From: Acidobacteriota bacterium
Lineage (GTDB): Bacteria; Acidobacteriota; Vicinamibacteria; Vicinamibacterales; UBA2999
Length of the DNA stretch: 59,005 nt
Direction: 5' to 3'
NCBI GenBank assembly: GCA_021731165.1
Contig: JAKFXY010000077.1
Span: 1-59,005 of the forward strand
Positions 56,878-59,005 of the stretch are shown one piece after another (positions within the stretch are counted from its first letter, which is position 1; each line of letters opens with the position of its first letter). A program made the position numbers and the translations under genes. The notes beneath the pieces were generated by a model, which saw nothing but the letters and a program-made list of their open reading frames with translations, had not been told where the DNA came from and did not search any database.

Positions 56878-58343
56878 AGCGCCATTCCGTCTACGCGTGG
56901 CATCTTTAGATCGCAGATCACGACGTCGTAGGTCTTGGTCCTGACGCGGGCGAGCGCTTCCTCGCCGTCGCCCGCGTACTCGACCTTCAGCCCCGCATCG
57001 ATGAGCGCATCACCGACAGCCGCCGCCAACGCGCGTTCGTCCTCCACGAGGAGCACCGCTGCGCCGCGGACGGCTTCCATCGAGGGTGACGCCGGTCGCG
57101 GAGGTCTGGGTATGGCCGCGGCACCCGTCACCGGAAGCTCGACGATGAACGAGGCTCCACGACCCGGCGATTCGACACGGATGCGTCCACCATGCTCCTG
57201 AACAATCGCATATGCGACGGTGAGACCGAGGCCGGTGCCCTGTCCGACGTCCTTTGTCGTGAAGAACGGATCGAAGATCTTGCTTGTGACCTCCGGCGGA
57301 ACACCCGGGCCATCGTCACTGACTTCGAGAGCCACGGCGTCGCGCTCGGGATCGTGCCAGGTGCGGATGACGAGGGAACCGCGGCCGTTCGCCGCGAGCA
57401 TCGCCTGTTCGGCGTTGATCATGAGGTTGAGAAGGACCTGTTGAATCTGGTGCGCGTCTGCAAAGACGTGAGGCAGTCCGGATGCCAGCGCCGTGATGAC
57501 GGAGATGCTGGCCGCACGTGCCTCGTACGCGCGCAACGCAATCGTTTCGGTGACGACGGTGTTGATATCGATCATCGCGCGGGTGGATTGACGTTTTCGC
57601 GCGAAGGTCAGCAGGTTACGGACGATGCGCGCGGCGCGCTCGGCTTCTCCGAGGATGATGTCCACGCCCCGCCGCGCGGCATCGTCGAGGGGCTTCTTCG
57701 TGAGTCGCTCGGCCCAGCTGAGGATCGTGGCAAGGGGGTTGTTCAGTTCGTGGGCGACACCGGAAATGGTTTGCCCGAGCGCCGCCATCTTCTCTGCCTG
57801 GAGGAGTTGCTGGTAGAGATCCCTGGCCTGGTCATCGAGCTTCTTGCGCTCGCTGACGTCCCGCACGAGCGCTTCCACACGGAGGGTCCCACCCCGGGTG
57901 GCACGCTCTGCGCGGGCGGTGACCTCGACCCAGACCGGGGACGTGTCCACCCGCCGCAGGCGCAAGAGATAGTCGGTGACCGCTCGGTCGATGGCGAGGC
58001 GCTCGAGGAACGAGGCCCGTGCCCGCGGATCGGCGAAGCGCGCGACGGCAAACGGCGAAACGGAAAAGTCCGGCGCTTCCGCGGCGTAGCCGAAGATCAG
58101 CTTGAGATGAGGGTTGACGGCGATCGTGGTGCCGTCGTGGCCGGGATCGTCCGGGGCGAGATCGCCGATGAAGACTCCTTCGTGTACTGCCTCGAACAGT
58201 CGGGCGAAGGCGTCGGCACGATGGCCCAGGGAATCCGCCCGCTTGCGGGGAATCGACGTTGGCGGTCTCAGCCGCGCGGCGGCATGGGCGCGGGTTTCGG
58301 CGGCACCGGCGTTGGAGTCTGCGACGGGAACCGTGTGCCCCAC
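56703..58343 (-). CDS. Hybrid sensor histidine kinase (PAS-HisKA-HATPase-receiver)
   Basis: The protein has a PAS-like domain (ARLFEAVHEGVFIGDLA to LVRDVSERKKLDDQA), a DHp domain with GVAHELNNPLATILSWAERL, an ATPase domain with N-box NLMINAEQAML, G1 SDDGPGVPP and G2 GTGLGLTVAYAIVQEHGG, then a receiver with VLLVEDERAL, phospho-Asp in DVVICDLKMPRVDG and Lys in LAKPFRL. No membrane segment, so it is cytosolic. The start is uncertain: in-frame GTGs at 58343 and 58457 both overlap the PCYCGC gene, and only a CTG (58271) sits at its stop. The C-terminus overlaps the sigma gene on the other strand by 175 bp. Confidence 0.9.
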   Translation of the reverse strand: MGHTVPVADSNAGAAETRAHAAARLRPPTSIPRKRADSLGHRADAFARLFEAVHEGVFIGDLAPDDPGHDGTTIAVNPHLKLIFGYAAEAPDFSVSPFAVARFADPRARASFLERLAIDRAVTDYLLRLRRVDTSPVWVEVTARAERATRGGTLRVEALVRDVSERKKLDDQARDLYQQLLQAEKMAALGQTISGVAHELNNPLATILSWAERLTKKPLDDAARRGVDIILGEAERAARIVRNLLTFARKRQSTRAMIDINTVVTETIALRAYEARAASISVITALASGLPHVFADAHQIQQVLLNLMINAEQAMLAANGRGSLVIRTWHDPERDAVALEVSDDGPGVPPEVTSKIFDPFFTTKDVGQGTGLGLTVAYAIVQEHGGRIRVESPGRGASFIVELPVTGAAAIPRPPRPASPSMEAVRGAAVLLVEDERALAAAVGDALIDAGLKVEYAGDGEEALARVRTKTYDVVICDLKMPRVDGMALYRAIAAATPALARRVIFVTGDVAGTDAERFLEESGCRWLAKPFRLADLLRAVRDTLA

Positions 58344-58792
58344 TTCGAGTCGATCGCCGCGCGAATAGCGCTGACCGAAGCGCCGGAGTTGAACATCAGC
58401 ATCGCGTCGCGCGCCACGTCCACGCAGATCGTGCATCCCGAACCGTGCGGATCCCACTCGATGACGCGGCCGTCAGCCGCGCGCCGCTTGACGAAGCACT
58501 CGTGGTTGCCGTTGTGACCGCGGCTCTCGCAACCGCAGTAACACGGTACATACTGCAGTACCTCAGGATGGCGGGCGGCAAACTCGTACACGGATTGAAC
58601 CACGTTGACCGGCCGGGCAAGGTATTGCTCGAAGGGTACCGGCGGCAGCGGTCCGACGGCAGGCTTCATCGGCTGAACCGGGATCGCCACTTGAGGGGCC
58701 TTGCCGCCAAACTGCTGCGCGTCTACGACAGCGGCCACCAGCAGCGCACCGGCGAGCAGGGAGGTTGCGGTCAGGAGCATGTTCCGGATCAT
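58268..58792 (-). CDS. PCYCGC-motif exported protein
   Basis: The 174-residue product has a signal peptide (MIRNMLLTATSLLAGALLVA), the motif PCYCGCESRGHNGNHECFV and a second cysteine pair (SGCTICVDVARDAM), ending Pro-rich. This is the PCYCGC/DUF family of secreted or membrane-anchored proteins with unknown, possibly metal- or haem-related, function. Located upstream of the hybrid kinase on the same strand, with overlapping ends. Confidence 0.85.
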   Translation of the reverse strand: MIRNMLLTATSLLAGALLVAAVVDAQQFGGKAPQVAIPVQPMKPAVGPLPPVPFEQYLARPVNVVQSVYEFAARHPEVLQYVPCYCGCESRGHNGNHECFVKRRAADGRVIEWDPHGSGCTICVDVARDAMLMFNSGASVSAIRAAIDSKWGTRFPSQTPTPVPPKPAPMPPRG

Positions 58793-58854
58793 GGGGTAAT
58801 GGTAAGCTGTCGCCGAAATCTGGACAAGGTCAAGATGGTGGCGTTGAGGGCTTC

Positions 58855-59005
58855 ATGCGTGTAGGTGGTCGCAATGGTCGCGCACAAGGCGCTGCCGAGC
58901 TCGTCGTCTCCCTCCTTAGCCGCGACCTGTACCTGCTGATTGGGCTGGCGGTCGCGCTGTTCGTGGTGTTTTCGCAGAGCCTCGGGCAGCTACTCGCATT
59001 TGCTT
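58855..59005 (+). CDS. Partial membrane protein, N-terminal 50 residues
   Basis: From ATG 58855 the frame stays open to the window edge. After a polar lead (MRVGGRNGRAQGAAELVVSL) comes a hydrophobic segment (LYLLIGLAVALFVVFSQSLG). It could be a membrane-bound sensor or transporter; function cannot be assigned. Divergent from the PCYCGC gene (62 bp). Confidence 0.5.
   Translation, partial: MRVGGRNGRAQGAAELVVSLLSRDLYLLIGLAVALFVVFSQSLGQLLAFA

Overview
The window is a gene-dense, GC-rich bacterial chromosome segment that contains the replication-origin neighbourhood. An alternative complex III operon (actA-actB-actC), a DUF885 peptidase, RfaH/LPS-export genes and a free-standing WhiG/FliA-type sigma factor beside NtrC and hybrid-kinase genes suggest an Acidobacteriota of the Vicinamibacteria type. 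That assignment is inference from gene content; no alignment was possible. No mobile element, CRISPR array or prophage was seen.

Layout. 1-4445 (minus): alternative complex III, with actC cut by the window edge. 4446-8519 (plus): a zinc-ribbon protein, an SQR-like flavoprotein, a polytopic membrane protein and a small ankyrin-like protein. 8597-10026 (minus): serS followed by its substrate tRNA-Ser(UGA). 10062-17240: galU, an FmdB zinc ribbon and a DUF885 peptidase (minus), then rsmI, glmU and glmS. 17266-19533: pcrA. 19558-27599 (minus): gyrA, gyrB, dnaN, the likely oriC and dnaA. 27905-36747 (plus): rpmH-rnpA-yidD-yidC-jag-mnmE-mnmG-rsmG, two parS sites, parA-parB. 37049-41946: atpH-A-G-D-C. 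42015-44630: O-antigen-type ABC exporter (Wzm/Wzt) and a heptose nucleotidyltransferase. 44661-52567: mfd, a PpiC/SurA chaperone, a NusG paralogue, dus, fcl and a HAD hydrolase. 52626-58855: a signalling island with a Dabb protein, a hypothetical protein, a sigma-54 response regulator, an HTH protein, a protein that looks like an isolated histidine-kinase dimerisation domain, a sigma factor behind a structured leader, a hybrid histidine kinase and a PCYCGC-motif protein.

How the parts fit. Replication initiation (dnaA, dnaN, gyrase) and segregation (parS, parAB) lie within about 10 kb, with genes to the right running away from the origin. glmS, glmU and galU supply sugar nucleotides for the envelope; Wzm/Wzt, the heptose enzyme and GDP-fucose synthase belong to surface polysaccharide production, and the NusG paralogue may control such operons. 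Complex III and the F1 genes are energy metabolism.

The most unusual signals are: a riboswitch-like leader before the sigma factor, in which one hairpin arm can pair either with its own partner or with the Shine-Dalgarno; the DHp-only protein; the sigma gene running through the antisense of the kinase; and an AT-rich motif (TTGGTCATATGAC and relatives) repeated at distant loci including the parA start codon.
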